A DNA stretch of 64,000 nt, taken from a bacterium. GTDB taxonomy: Bacteria; Bacillota; Bacilli; Lactobacillales; Streptococcaceae. The translations under genes and the position numbers were made by a program. The stretch is from NCBI GenBank assembly GCA_905221325.1, contig CAJNCS010000002.1, positions 186,001-250,000 on the forward strand. The letters are read 5' to 3'. The notes under the pieces are model-generated. The model was not told the DNA's origin, ran no database searches, and saw only the letters and a list, made by a program, of their open reading frames with translations. Shown piece by piece: positions 17,584 through 26,425 of the stretch (the stretch's first letter is position 1; each line of letters starts with the position of its first letter).

Positions 17584-18238
17584 GGCGGAGCCTCCTTTCT
17601 ATCCAACTAAAGAGCAATGAGATAGGTAGAAGCATGATGAGATAAGCTACTACCAACATAGCCAGTGCAATGTCTGTCTCATAGTAAAGCCCGATCAAGT
17701 CCTTAGCAACATACATGAGATCTGCTAAGGCAACTGCAGAGAAAACTGAGGTTTCCTTAATCAAGAAAATCACGTTGGCACTGAAGGACGGCAGAGCTAC
17801 TGCTGTAGCTTGTGGCAAGACCACGTAGCGAAAAACTTGAACGGGTGTCAGACCGATAGCTAAGCCAATCTCATGCTGGGTTTGACTAACTGCTTCTAGT
17901 CCGCTTCGGAAGGATTCCGCCATATAGGAGCCTCCTAAAAAGATGAGGCCAAGAGTTGCACAGACTTCTGAAGAAAGAACAATTCCTATTCGGGGAAGCC
18001 CGAAATAGAGAAAGAAGAGCTGAATCAAAAGGGGCGTGTTTCGTGACAATTCGACGTAGGCTGTTGCTAACTGTGAAAAGATAGGAACGCGATAATGACG
18101 AATGACACTAACGATTAGGCCAACAAGAAAAGAACCCAAAATTCCCCAAACTGCGATATGTAGGGTCAGAAAGAATGCCTTTTGATAGAGTGGTAAATAT
18201 TGTTCAACAATGGACCAATCCAAAATAGAACCTCCCAT
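17543..18238 (-). CDS. Amino-acid ABC transporter permease 1
   Basis: 231 residues, same HEQRo family, with about five membrane segments, the N-terminal permease motif ELSRNTPLLIQLFFLYFG and the EAA loop IGLAIGLTPVQVFRYVVLPQ. It is the first gene of the operon and carries RBS GGGAGG. Its 3' end overlaps the next permease by 41 bases. Two non-identical permeases imply a heterodimeric membrane channel. Confidence 0.9.
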   Translation of the reverse strand: MGGSILDWSIVEQYLPLYQKAFFLTLHIAVWGILGSFLVGLIVSVIRHYRVPIFSQLATAYVELSRNTPLLIQLFFLYFGLPRIGIVLSSEVCATLGLIFLGGSYMAESFRSGLEAVSQTQHEIGLAIGLTPVQVFRYVVLPQATAVALPSFSANVIFLIKETSVFSAVALADLMYVAKDLIGLYYETDIALAMLVVAYLIMLLPISLLFSWIERRLRHAGFGNTSTLSGK

Positions 18239-18255
18239 CTAGGAATGATATAGCT

Positions 18256-18264
18256 ATTGTAGCA
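18256..18264 (-). promoter_or_regulatory. Extended -10 promoter of the amino-acid ABC operon
   Basis: Minus-strand TGCTACAAT about 18 bases before the first permease ATG; no convincing -35. Confidence 0.5.
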
Positions 18265-18355
18265 CTAAAGGGCATGTTTGGATAATATGAATTTTTTATC
18301 ACAATGATAGAAAATATTTATCATGTCTGTGATTTGAAATCTCCAGACAAAATTT

Positions 18356-18413
18356 TTGAAAGGATTCTGAAAAAGAGGTAAGATAGTTTATGTAAGAAAA
18401 AGTAAACGCTTAC
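18356..18413 (+). promoter_or_regulatory. lctO promoter and cre site
   Basis: TTGAAA (18356-18361), 17-bp spacer, TAAGAT (18379-18384). GTAAACGCTTAC (18402-18413) is a perfect palindrome matching the catabolite-responsive element. It lies just downstream of the expected start site, a position where CcpA would block transcription. Confidence 0.75.
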
Positions 18414-18432
18414 TTAACAAGGAGGACACTTT

Positions 18433-19569
18433 ATGTCATATAAAACAAGCAATGCAGAAGGACCTGTAGATTTTATTAACACTTATGATTTGGAGCCAAT
18501 GGCGCAACAAGTCATTCCTAAAGCTGCCTTTGGTTATATCGCTAGTGGAGCAGAGGATACTTTCACTTTACGCGAGAACATCCGTGCCTTTAACCACAAA
18601 CTTATTGTTCCTCATACGCTTTGTGATGTTGAAAATCCAAGTACAGAGATTGAATTTGCAGGTGAAAAATTATCTTCGCCAATTATTATGGCGCCTGTTG
18701 CGGCTCATAAATTGGCAAATGAGCAGGGGGAAGTAGCTACTGCGCGTGGTGTGCATGAATTTGGTTCTCTTTATACAACCAGCTCTTACTCTACCGTTGA
18801 CCTTCCAGAAATTACGGAAGCTCTTCAAGGGACACCTCATTGGTTCCAATTTTACTTTAGTAAGGATGACGGGATTAACCGCCATATCATGGACCGTGTG
18901 AAGGCTGAAGGCTACAAAGCGATTGTCTTGACGGCAGATGCAACTGTAGGGGGCAATCGTGAGGTCGACAAGCGCAATGGTTTTGTCTTCCCAGTTGGCA
19001 TGCCGATTGTTGAGGAATACCTGCCAGAAGGTGCTGGAAAATCAATGGACTTTGTTTACAAATCAGCCAAACAACGCTTGTCTCCACGTGATGTCGAATT
19101 TATCGCTGAATACTCAGGTCTTCCTGTTTATGTCAAGGGGCCACAATGCCGTGAAGACGTTGAACGTTCGCTTGCCGCAGGTGCTTCTGGTATCTGGGTA
19201 ACCAACCACGGTGGCCGCCAAATCGACGGTGGACCAGCATCCTTTGACTCGCTTCAAGAAGTCGCTGAAGCAGTTGATAAACGTGTGCCAATTGTCTTTG
19301 ACTCTGGTGTTCGTCGCGGTCAGCACGTCTTTAAAGCCTTGGCTTCAGGAGCAGACTTGGTAGCTATTGGCCGCCCTGTGATCTATGGTTTGGCTCTCGG
19401 CGGTAGTGTTGGTGTGCGTCAAGTCTTTGAGCACTTAAATGCAGAATTGAAGACGGTCATGCAATTATCTGGAACTCAGACTATTGAGGATGTCAAACAC
19501 TTCAAACTCCGTCACAACCCATACAACCCAACCTTCCCAGTTGACCCTCGTGACTTAAAATTGTATTGA
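18433..19569 (+). CDS. lctO: L-lactate oxidase
   Basis: 378 residues, FMN-dependent alpha-hydroxyacid oxidase family. The active-site segment TNHGGRQIDGG (His259, Arg262), the phosphate-binding GADLVAIGRPVIYGLALGG and the long N-terminal region fit streptococcal lactate oxidase. It converts L-lactate and O2 to pyruvate and H2O2 in the cytoplasm. RBS AAGGAGG precedes the ATG. The product pyruvate feeds SpxB (29649). Confidence 0.95.
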   Translation: MSYKTSNAEGPVDFINTYDLEPMAQQVIPKAAFGYIASGAEDTFTLRENIRAFNHKLIVPHTLCDVENPSTEIEFAGEKLSSPIIMAPVAAHKLANEQGEVATARGVHEFGSLYTTSSYSTVDLPEITEALQGTPHWFQFYFSKDDGINRHIMDRVKAEGYKAIVLTADATVGGNREVDKRNGFVFPVGMPIVEEYLPEGAGKSMDFVYKSAKQRLSPRDVEFIAEYSGLPVYVKGPQCREDVERSLAAGASGIWVTNHGGRQIDGGPASFDSLQEVAEAVDKRVPIVFDSGVRRGQHVFKALASGADLVAIGRPVIYGLALGGSVGVRQVFEHLNAELKTVMQLSGTQTIEDVKHFKLRHNPYNPTFPVDPRDLKLY

Positions 19570-19581
19570 TAAAGAAGACGG

Positions 19582-19605
19582 CCTTCACTTTATGTGGAGG
19601 TTTTT
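19582..19605 (+). terminator. Terminator of lctO
   Basis: CCTTCAC / GTGGAGG stem with one G-T pair, then TTTTT. Confidence 0.75.
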
Positions 19606-19671
19606 CTTCGTGTATAGAAAGATTAAATCGTTATCGGAAACTATATAAATATATTTTTTCAGTCAAATATC

Positions 19672-19700
19672 TTGCTAGGGCTTTCATTTTTTGCTATACT
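19672..19700 (+). promoter_or_regulatory. Promoter of the thiamine operon
   Basis: TTGCTA (19672-19677), 17-bp spacer, TATACT (19695-19700) with TGC extension, directly before the TPP aptamer. Confidence 0.7.
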
Positions 19701-19723
19701 GGTCCAGTAATTAAATAATAAAG

Positions 19724-19795
19724 ACATTTGGGGTGCTTTAGGCTGAGATGATACCCATTGAACCTGATACAGTTAATACTGGCGAAGGGAAATGT
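19724..19795 (+). promoter_or_regulatory. TPP riboswitch (THI element) of the ykoE operon
   Basis: Closing stem ACATTT / AAATGT, then GGGGTGC, GGCTGAGATGATACCC, AACCTGATACAGTTAATACTGG with spacing standard for TPP aptamers, ending GGCGAAGGGAA. TPP binding should favour the terminator at 19845. Confidence 0.95.
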
Positions 19796-19844
19796 GAAAA
19801 GGTTTTTTTCGTATGTCGAAAAGAACTGTCTAATCTTGTAAGGT

Positions 19845-19878
19845 AAACTCTAATTCTCGTTTGTAATTGGAGTTTTTT
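19845..19878 (+). terminator. Expression-platform terminator of the TPP riboswitch
   Basis: AAACTCTAATT / AATTGGAGTTT stem and T run, 50 bases past the aptamer and before ykoE; it is the likely TPP-dependent stop. Confidence 0.8.
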
Positions 19879-19965
19879 TGTTTATCAAAAGAGGATAGGC
19901 TTGCCGTCAAGCCCTTTGGTAGCTCACCTTGAATGGCCCACTTTTCTTTAAAAAAGGAGTTTTTT

Positions 19966-20526
19966 ATGTTGAAAAAATGGCAGTTAAAAGATGTTATCTT
20001 GCTTGCTTTCTTGTCTATCTTTTTTGGTGGCGTTTTTGTTGGTTCAGGCTATCTGTTTGATATCCTCACCCTGATCTTGGCCCCTCTTGGCTTGCAGGCC
20101 TTTGCCAATGAAATCCTCTTTGGTCTCTGGTGTATGGCTGCGCCCATTGCTGCTATCTTTGTTCCAAGAGTCGGAAGTGCAACGATTGGAGAAGTGCTTG
20201 CTGCGCTTGCTGAAGTCCTTTATGGTAGCCAATTCGGTCTAGGTGCCCTTTTGTCTGGTTTGGTTCAAGGTTTGGGAAGTGAATTTGGTTTTATTGTAAC
20301 CAAGAATCGTTATGAAAGTTGGCTCTCTCTAACTGCTAATAGTATTGGGATTACCCTTTTTAGCTTTGTCTATGAATACATTAAATTAGGTTACTATGCC
20401 TTCTCCCTACCTTTTGTCCTTTCCTTGCTGGTGGTGCGTTTTATTTCCGTCTTTTTCTTCTGTACCATCTTGGTTCGTGCCATTGTCAAACTCTATCATC
20501 AGTTTGCAGCTGGAGGAAAGGCATAG
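19966..20526 (+). CDS. ykoE: ECF transporter S component YkoE
   Basis: 186 residues with about five to six membrane segments. It matches YkoE, the substrate-binding membrane subunit of the YkoEDC importer for the thiamine precursor HMP or a related compound. The start at 19966 follows AAGGAG by six bases; an in-frame ATG at 19933 lacks an RBS. It leads a seven-gene operon behind a TPP riboswitch. The substrate is inferred from family and riboswitch control. Confidence 0.88.
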   Translation: MLKKWQLKDVILLAFLSIFFGGVFVGSGYLFDILTLILAPLGLQAFANEILFGLWCMAAPIAAIFVPRVGSATIGEVLAALAEVLYGSQFGLGALLSGLVQGLGSEFGFIVTKNRYESWLSLTANSIGITLFSFVYEYIKLGYYAFSLPFVLSLLVVRFISVFFFCTILVRAIVKLYHQFAAGGKA

Positions 20527-21912
20527 ATGGGGCTGGAATTACGAGGAATTCAGTCCTCAATCTTCTCAGAGCCGATTGATTTTGCTTTTCATGCGCAAAC
20601 CTTTACCTTGTTAGTTGGGAGTAGTGGTTCAGGAAAATCTAGCCTCTTTCAAGTCATTGCCCAAGTCAGTTCTCTTCCCTATAGTGGTCAAGTCCTGATA
20701 GATGGGATCGAGGTTAGTCAGCTTTCTATCATCGAACGGGTCCAGACGGTTGGCATTCTCTTTCAAAATCCCAATCATCAATTTACCATGGAAAACTTGT
20801 TTGAGGAGCTGATTTTTACCTTGGAGAATATCGGTCATCCCGTTCAAGAGATTGATGCTAAAATAGCAGAGGTGGTTCAACAGTGTCGCTGCAAGCTAAT
20901 CTTGCACCGTCCCATCCATCACTTGTCAGGTGGGGAAAAGCAAAAAGCAGCGCTGGCTGTCCTCTTTGCTATGAATCCTAGGGTCTATCTCTTGGATGAG
21001 CCCTTCGCTTCCATTGACCGCAAGAGCAGAATCGAGATATTGGAGATTCTAAAAGAGTTGACTCTTGATGGGAAGACAGTCATCCTGTGTGACCATGATT
21101 TAACGGATTATGAAGCCTATATCGACCATATGGTGGAGCTAAGAGATGGACAACTAAGGGAAGTGTTTCAAATCCCTTGCTCTGAGATGACACAGGTTGC
21201 TTCAAAGGAAGTTGCTTCTAGCCCAGAACTATTCCATATGGATCGTGTGACTTGTGAGCTGGGGAATCGCCCCCTCTTTTCGATTGCTGATTTCACGTTT
21301 TACCAAGGAATTTCCTGTATCCTAGGTGACAATGGTGTCGGGAAATCAACCCTCTTTCGGTCTATTCTTCAATTTCAAGAGTATAAGGGGCGCATTACTT
21401 GGAAGGGGACAGTCCTTAAAAAGAAAAAAAGTTTGTATCGTGATCTGACGGGTGTTGTTCAGGAGGTTGAGAAGCAGTTTATCCGAGTCAGTCTGCGAGA
21501 GGAACTGCAATTAGATAGTCCAGACTCTGAAAGAAATCAGCGGATACTTCAAGCTTTACGATATTTTGATCTGGAGCAGGCGCTTGATAAGAGTCCCTAT
21601 CAGTTAAGTGGTGGCCAGCAAAAGATTCTTCAGCTTTTGACCATCTTGACCAGCAAGGCTTCTGTGATTTTGCTAGATGAACCATTTGCTGGTTTGGATG
21701 ATAGAGCTTGCCATTATTTTTGCAGGTGGATTTTGGAGGACAGAAACCAAGGAAGAAGTTTTTTGATCATTAGCCATCGTTTAGATCCCTTGATCTCTGT
21801 GGTCGATTATTGGATCGAGATGACGCGAGAGGGTCTCAGCCATCTTCAAGAAGTGACCATCAGCAAACCTCTCCCATCTCTGAACAATGATGCTCTAGGG
21901 GAGGTGAGGTAG
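20527..21912 (+). CDS. ykoD: ECF transporter double ATPase YkoD
   Basis: 461 residues holding two ABC ATPase domains in one chain: Walker A GSSGSGKSS (31-39) with LSGGEKQK and LLDEPFASID, then Walker A GDNGVGKST (267-275) with LSGGQQKI and LLDEPFAGLD. This fused EcfA-EcfA' layout is typical of YkoD. It energises YkoE/YkoC. The ATG directly follows the ykoE stop, so translation is coupled. Confidence 0.9.
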   Translation: MGLELRGIQSSIFSEPIDFAFHAQTFTLLVGSSGSGKSSLFQVIAQVSSLPYSGQVLIDGIEVSQLSIIERVQTVGILFQNPNHQFTMENLFEELIFTLENIGHPVQEIDAKIAEVVQQCRCKLILHRPIHHLSGGEKQKAALAVLFAMNPRVYLLDEPFASIDRKSRIEILEILKELTLDGKTVILCDHDLTDYEAYIDHMVELRDGQLREVFQIPCSEMTQVASKEVASSPELFHMDRVTCELGNRPLFSIADFTFYQGISCILGDNGVGKSTLFRSILQFQEYKGRITWKGTVLKKKKSLYRDLTGVVQEVEKQFIRVSLREELQLDSPDSERNQRILQALRYFDLEQALDKSPYQLSGGQQKILQLLTILTSKASVILLDEPFAGLDDRACHYFCRWILEDRNQGRSFLIISHRLDPLISVVDYWIEMTREGLSHLQEVTISKPLPSLNNDALGEVR

Positions 21913-21913
21913 T

Positions 21914-22564
21914 ATGATCAAAGTAGCAACCCAGACACCGATAATCGGTCTCTTCTTTCTAATTTTATCCTTGGAAACATCTTTCCTTCCTTCGATTGCT
22001 CTTAATCTTTCAGTAGTCGCATTTTGCATTCTCTTCATGCTCTACCACCGTCGATTTAAGATGTTGGCTTGGATGCTCGTACTCGCCATCTTACCATCTT
22101 TTGCCAACTACTGGGCAGTACAGTTACATGGGGATGCTTCGCAGGCAGTGATACTTGGAACGAGAGCTTTTGTGACGGTTTGTATCGGTCTTGTCTTTGT
22201 TTCCAGTATTTCCCTAAAAGAGCTTCTCTTGTACTTGGCTCAAAAGGGGTTATCGCGTTCTTGGGCCTATGCCTTAATTGTAGTATTCAATGCCTTTCCC
22301 CTCATTCAGCAGGAAATCAAGTCCCTCAAGGAAGCGTGCTTACTGCGTGGTCAAAAACTGCATGTTTTGTCGCCCTTGATTTACAGTAAGGTTCTGATGA
22401 CGGTCTTTAGATGGCGCCATCTTTACCTGAGAGCTCTATCTGCGCACGGATATGATGAGCATGCACAGTTGGAGAATAGTTATCGGACTTTTTATATTTC
22501 TCAGAGGACAAAATTGATCTACCTACTTTTCTTTTTATTGCTTCAAACCAGTTTGTTTCTATAA
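21914..22564 (+). CDS. ykoC: ECF transporter T component YkoC
   Basis: 216 residues with four to five membrane segments and the EcfT-type C-terminal coupling region (RALSAHGYDE), whose short Ala/Arg motifs contact the ATPases. It completes the dedicated YkoEDC importer. It starts one base after ykoD, with GGTGAGG as the RBS. Confidence 0.88.
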   Translation: MIKVATQTPIIGLFFLILSLETSFLPSIALNLSVVAFCILFMLYHRRFKMLAWMLVLAILPSFANYWAVQLHGDASQAVILGTRAFVTVCIGLVFVSSISLKELLLYLAQKGLSRSWAYALIVVFNAFPLIQQEIKSLKEACLLRGQKLHVLSPLIYSKVLMTVFRWRHLYLRALSAHGYDEHAQLENSYRTFYISQRTKLIYLLFFLLLQTSLFL

Positions 22565-22574
22565 AGGAGTTATT

Positions 22575-23267
22575 ATGGAATTTACAGATATTGCGATGGA
22601 ATTATCCAAGGAAGCTTGGCAGGCTTCCTTTTATCACCCCTTTGTTTTACAGTTACAAGAGGGAACGTTAGAACCTTCTATTTTCAGCTATTACTTGATT
22701 CAGGATGCCTACTATCTGAAGTCTTTTTCAGAAGCCTATCACCTCTTAGCTGATAAGACTTCAAACGAGGAGATGAAAAGACTCTTGAAACAAAATGCCC
22801 AGAGTCTAGTGGAGGGTGAATTATTTATCCGTCAACAATTTTTCAAGGAATTAGGAATCAGCGACCAGGAAATGGAGCAACATCCAATCGCTCCAACCTG
22901 TTACCATTACATTTCTCATATTTATCGACAGTTTGCAGAGCCAAACTTGGGCATTGCTTTTGCTAGTTTGCTCCCATGTCCTTGGCTATACCATGATTTA
23001 GGCAAGGCACTTAATCGCAAACCATCCCCGAATCCTCTTTATCAACAGTGGATTGAAACCTATATCACCGATGAGTTAGAACAGCAGATTAAAGAGGAAG
23101 AAGCTCTGGTCAATCAGCTCTATCAAGAAAGCGACGAGACGGACAAACAAAAAATGCTAGAGGCCTTCCACCGAAGTGTCCACATGGAAGCCAAGTTTTG
23201 GGAGATGGCTTACCAACATCAAACCTGGACGAGTGATTTGCAGTCCTTAGAAACAGAGAAGAAATAG
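22575..23267 (+). CDS. tenA: TenA-family aminopyrimidine aminohydrolase (thiaminase II)
   Basis: 230 residues, all-helical TenA fold. The conserved Cys135 in LLPCPWLYHDLG and C-terminal HRSVHMEAKFW with the catalytic Glu are present. TenA releases HMP from degraded thiamine or hydrolyses aminopyrimidines, salvaging the pyrimidine half. RBS AAAGGAG precedes the ATG. Position in a TPP-controlled operon supports the salvage role. Confidence 0.92.
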   Translation: MEFTDIAMELSKEAWQASFYHPFVLQLQEGTLEPSIFSYYLIQDAYYLKSFSEAYHLLADKTSNEEMKRLLKQNAQSLVEGELFIRQQFFKELGISDQEMEQHPIAPTCYHYISHIYRQFAEPNLGIAFASLLPCPWLYHDLGKALNRKPSPNPLYQQWIETYITDELEQQIKEEEALVNQLYQESDETDKQKMLEAFHRSVHMEAKFWEMAYQHQTWTSDLQSLETEKK

Positions 23268-23270
23268 AAA

Positions 23271-23795
23271 ATGAGAAACCACCAACTACAAGTTCACAAA
23301 TTAACCATTTTATCCATGATGATTGCTCTTGACGTAGTTCTTACACCCATCTTTCGAATTGAAGGAATGGCACCGATGTCTAGTGTAGTCAATATCCTAG
23401 CAGGTATCATGATGGGACCTGTTTATGCCTTGGTCATGGCTACAGTCACAGCCTTTATCCGTATGTCTACTCAGGGCATTCCCCCTTTGGCCCTAACAGG
23501 AGCTACTTTTGGAGCCCTCCTTGCAGGTCTCTTTTATAAGTATGGTCGGAAATTTTACTTTTCTGCCCTAGGAGAAATCTTGGGAACAGGGATTATCGGT
23601 TCCATTGTTTCCTATCCAGTCATGGTTCTCTTTACGGGATCTGCTGCCAAGCTCAGCTGGTTTATCTATACTCCGAGATTTTTCGGAGCAACCTTGATCG
23701 GTACAGCCATAGCTTTCCTCGCCTTTCGATTTTTAATCAAGCAGGAATTCTTTAAAAAAGTTCAAGGATATTTCTTTGGAGAAAGGATAGAATGA
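23271..23795 (+). CDS. thiW: ThiW, predicted thiazole transporter S component
   Basis: 174 residues with about five membrane segments and the ThiW pattern ([37 protein letters not shown]). ThiW is an ECF-type S component predicted to import the thiamine thiazole moiety; it normally sits next to thiM, as here. It would need a shared EcfAAT module encoded elsewhere or the YkoC/D proteins. It overlaps thiM by four bases. Confidence 0.88.
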   Translation: MRNHQLQVHKLTILSMMIALDVVLTPIFRIEGMAPMSSVVNILAGIMMGPVYALVMATVTAFIRMSTQGIPPLALTGATFGALLAGLFYKYGRKFYFSALGEILGTGIIGSIVSYPVMVLFTGSAAKLSWFIYTPRFFGATLIGTAIAFLAFRFLIKQEFFKKVQGYFFGERIE

Positions 23796-24598
23796 TGCAG
23801 GAATTTATAAATCCCTTTCCTCTAACCTCCAGCTCCTTAATTCACTGCATCACCAATGAGATTTCTTGTGAGATGCTGGCTAATGGCATTTTGGCTCTGG
23901 GATCTAAACCTGTCATGGCAGATGATCCCCGTGAGGTTCTTGATTTTACCAAACAAAGTCAGGCTCTCTTCATCAATTTGGGGCATTTGTCAGCCGAGAA
24001 GGAGAAAGCAATCCGTATGGCAGCTTCTTATGCAGACCAAGCTTGTCTCCCAATGGTAGTAGATGCTGTTGGCATAGCAACATCTCCCATTCGTAAGACC
24101 TTAGTCAGAGATCTTTTAGAATACAAGCCCACGGTCCTTAAAGGAAATATGTCGGAAATCCGAAGTCTTGTTGGCTTAAAACACCACGGAGTCGGAGTCG
24201 ATGCGAGTGCTAAAGATCAAGAAACTGAAGATTTGCTTCAAGTCTTGAAAGACTGGTGTCAGCTTTATCCTGGTATGTCTTTCTTAGTCACTGGCCCCAA
24301 GGACCTCATCGTTTCGGCAAATCAGGTTGCTGTATTGGGAAATGGCTGTGACGAATTAGGCTGGATAACAGGGACAGGAGACCTGGTTGGAGCCTTGACA
24401 GCCGTTTTTCTCAGCCAAGGAAAGACCGCCTTTGAAGCTTCTTATCTAGCGGTTTCTTATCTCAATATCTCTGCTGAGAGAATAGTTGTTCAAGGAATGG
24501 GATTGGAAGAGTTTCGCTTTCAAACTCTCAATCAGCTCTCTCTCCTAAAAAGAGACGAAAACTGGCTAGAAGCTATCAAAGGAGACTTTTATGAATAG
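23792..24598 (+). CDS. thiM: Hydroxyethylthiazole kinase
   Basis: 268 residues, ThiM ribokinase-like fold: an N-terminal region with [30 protein letters not shown] (shown here only as the family hallmark around CITN), KGNMSEI, VTGPKD and the C-terminal GTGDLVGAL. The catalytic position is Asp197; in B. subtilis ThiM it is Cys. ThiM phosphorylates thiazole alcohol for ThiE. It overlaps both neighbours (4 bases with thiW, 8 with thiE), so the operon is tightly coupled. Confidence 0.93.
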   Translation: MMQEFINPFPLTSSSLIHCITNEISCEMLANGILALGSKPVMADDPREVLDFTKQSQALFINLGHLSAEKEKAIRMAASYADQACLPMVVDAVGIATSPIRKTLVRDLLEYKPTVLKGNMSEIRSLVGLKHHGVGVDASAKDQETEDLLQVLKDWCQLYPGMSFLVTGPKDLIVSANQVAVLGNGCDELGWITGTGDLVGALTAVFLSQGKTAFEASYLAVSYLNISAERIVVQGMGLEEFRFQTLNQLSLLKRDENWLEAIKGDFYE

Positions 24599-25223
24599 AA
24601 AAGTACTTAAACTGTATCTAGTAACCAATCGCTACCAAGATTCCTTGGAAAACTTTCTTGAAAAAGTGGAGACAGCCTGCCGTTCAGGTGTTACCATGAT
24701 CCAGCTACGAGAAAAAAATCTCACAACCAATCAGTACTATCGACTGGCAAAACAAGTCAAGGAAATAACAGATGCCTATCAGGTTCCCTTGATTATCGAT
24801 GATCGTTTGGATGTTTGTCTCGCGGTTGATGCTGCAGGTCTGCATATCGGAGATGATGAGCTACCAGTTTCGGTTGCCCGCCAAGTCTTGGGTCCTGAAA
24901 AAATCCTCGGTGTCACTGCTAAAATAGTAAAAAGAGCCCTGGAAGCAGAAGAAGGAGGTGCGGATTACTTGGGAACAGGAGCCATTTTCCCAACCACCAC
25001 CAAGGAAAATGCGCCTATCACCCAGATTTCAACCTTGAAAACCATTTGCCAAACGGTCGCCATTCCAGTAGTTGCTATTGGAGGCTTAACTTCTGAGAAC
25101 ATTGACCAGCTTATTGGCACTGGCATAGCTGGAGTAGCTGTCGTACGTGATCTGATGCAGGCAGAAGATATAGAGGCAAAAACGCAAGCCTTTTTAACAA
25201 AGCTAGATGACATTATTTCCTAA
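24591..25223 (+). CDS. thiE: Thiamine-phosphate synthase
   Basis: 210 residues, TIM barrel. Conserved segments [45 protein letters not shown] and VAIGGL are present. ThiE joins HMP-PP (from ThiD) and thiazole phosphate (from ThiM) to give thiamine phosphate. It is the last gene of the ykoE operon, ending at a terminator shared with convergent thiD. Confidence 0.95.
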   Translation: MNRKVLKLYLVTNRYQDSLENFLEKVETACRSGVTMIQLREKNLTTNQYYRLAKQVKEITDAYQVPLIIDDRLDVCLAVDAAGLHIGDDELPVSVARQVLGPEKILGVTAKIVKRALEAEEGGADYLGTGAIFPTTTKENAPITQISTLKTICQTVAIPVVAIGGLTSENIDQLIGTGIAGVAVVRDLMQAEDIEAKTQAFLTKLDDIIS

Positions 25224-25224
25224 T

Positions 25225-25269
25225 CAAAAACACTCTAATTCCCTTAAAGCGGGAACTAGAGTGTTTTTT
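25225..25269. terminator. Bidirectional terminator between thiE and thiD
   Basis: A long stem AACACTCTA...TCCC / GGGA...TAGAGTGTT with A/T runs on both sides. The thiD stop codon overlaps its edge. Confidence 0.85.
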
Positions 25270-26059
25270 AATCTTTAAAGCTTGTATGGTTGACTGGACC
25301 AGAACCATGACCGAGTTGAGGAGCTTCTTGGATGGCTTTTGTGATAAAGGCCTTGGCCTTATCGACTGCCTGGTAAAGACTTCTGCCCTTGGCTAGTTCA
25401 GCTGTAATCACTGCAGCAAAGGTACATCCAGTACCATGGGTGTGACAGGTTTGAATTCGTGGACTTTCCCAGACAAATTGCTCCTCCTTGGTAAAGAGGA
25501 AATCCTTGGCACCGCCTTCGAGATGACCACCTTTGATTACCACAGACTGAGGACCAAATTCTTTTAAAATCAGGCGCCCAGCACGTTGCATATCTTCTGG
25601 ATCATGGATTGAAAAACCAACAATTTCTTCTGCCTCAGGAAGATTAGGAGTGATAATGCTTGCAAGGGGAAGCAGGTTTGTTTTTAGGTAAGTTCTCGCA
25701 CTGGAATCAATCAGGGTATCACCACTCGTAGCGACCATAACAGGGTCAAGAACATAGGGACAGTCCAGCTTTTTAAGATAGGGTTGGATGATTTCCATGA
25801 TTTCAGTAGTTGCCAACATCCCAGTTTTTACAGCCTGAGGCTTGATATCCGAAAAGACACTTTCCAATTGAGCTTCCAGCATTTGGTTGGAGACGTGCTC
25901 GATTAGCTGAACGCCTCTGGTATTTTGAGCGACAAGGCTAGTCACAACGGCCATTCCATAGACATCTCTAGCTTGGAACGACTTCAAATCAGCCATAATG
26001 CCAGCACCGCCACTAGGGTCTGTCCCAGCAATAGTCAGAGCAACGGGTAAATAAGTCAT
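25268..26059 (-). CDS. thiD: Hydroxymethylpyrimidine/phosphomethylpyrimidine kinase
   Basis: 263 residues, ribokinase fold: GTDPSGGAGIMADLKSF near the N-terminus, DPVMVATSGD in the middle and HGTGCTFAA at the C-terminus. ThiD phosphorylates HMP twice to HMP-PP for ThiE. RBS GGGAGG precedes the ATG. It is transcribed against the ykoE operon but has its own TPP riboswitch, so both halves of the pathway answer to the same ligand. Confidence 0.94.
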   Translation of the reverse strand: MTYLPVALTIAGTDPSGGAGIMADLKSFQARDVYGMAVVTSLVAQNTRGVQLIEHVSNQMLEAQLESVFSDIKPQAVKTGMLATTEIMEIIQPYLKKLDCPYVLDPVMVATSGDTLIDSSARTYLKTNLLPLASIITPNLPEAEEIVGFSIHDPEDMQRAGRLILKEFGPQSVVIKGGHLEGGAKDFLFTKEEQFVWESPRIQTCHTHGTGCTFAAVITAELAKGRSLYQAVDKAKAFITKAIQEAPQLGHGSGPVNHTSFKD

Positions 26060-26091
26060 CTAAAACCTCCCAACCAACTGAAGTATGTATT

Positions 26092-26116
26092 CTCAAGAAC
26101 AAGCTAGTCTGTTTGA
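26092..26116 (-). promoter_or_regulatory. Candidate expression-platform hairpin of the thiD riboswitch
   Basis: On the minus strand CTCAA...TTGAG closes a hairpin containing GACTAGCT, which is complementary to AGCTAGTC upstream at about 26132-26139. No U run follows, so control may be translational or by competing pairing. Inference only. Confidence 0.4.
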
Positions 26117-26155
26117 GGAAAGCAATAGAAGACTAGCTAGTCCTCATTATCATTT

Positions 26156-26237
26156 CCACTTCCATCAGCTAGCATTACCTAGATTGAGTCAAAGGGATCT
26201 AACAGTCGTTAATCTCAGCTTTACGCACCCCTAGTGG
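26156..26237 (-). promoter_or_regulatory. TPP riboswitch (THI element) of thiD
   Basis: Minus strand: CCACTAGGGGTGC, GCTGAGATTAACG, GATCCCTTTGA, CTAGGTAATGCTAGCTGATGG (given in parts) and AAGTGG, the conserved TPP aptamer order with its P1 stem CCACT/AAGTGG. It ends about 100 bases before the thiD ATG. Confidence 0.9.
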
Positions 26238-26355
26238 TTGTTTTCTTTTTTCTTCAGTATAACATATTTTTATAGTTTATATAGTAAAATTTGACTGCAA
26301 ATCTCTCGTTACAGGATTAGAATTCTATTTTTCGAAAAAATAATAAAAATTATAG

Positions 26356-26407
26356 TTGACAAATGTAGATTTTGAGAGTATACTTAGAGTAATGATTGAC
26401 AGATGTA
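26356..26407 (+). promoter_or_regulatory. cop promoter with two CopY operator boxes
   Basis: TTGACA (26356-26361), 17-bp spacer, TATACT (26379-26384). GACAAATGTA (26358-26367) overlaps the -35 and GACAGATGTA (26398-26407) lies downstream of the start site; both match the cop box K-ACA-NN-TGTA. CopY bound here represses; copper releases it. Confidence 0.9.
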
Positions 26408-26425
26408 GATTTTGGAGGGGTGTTG

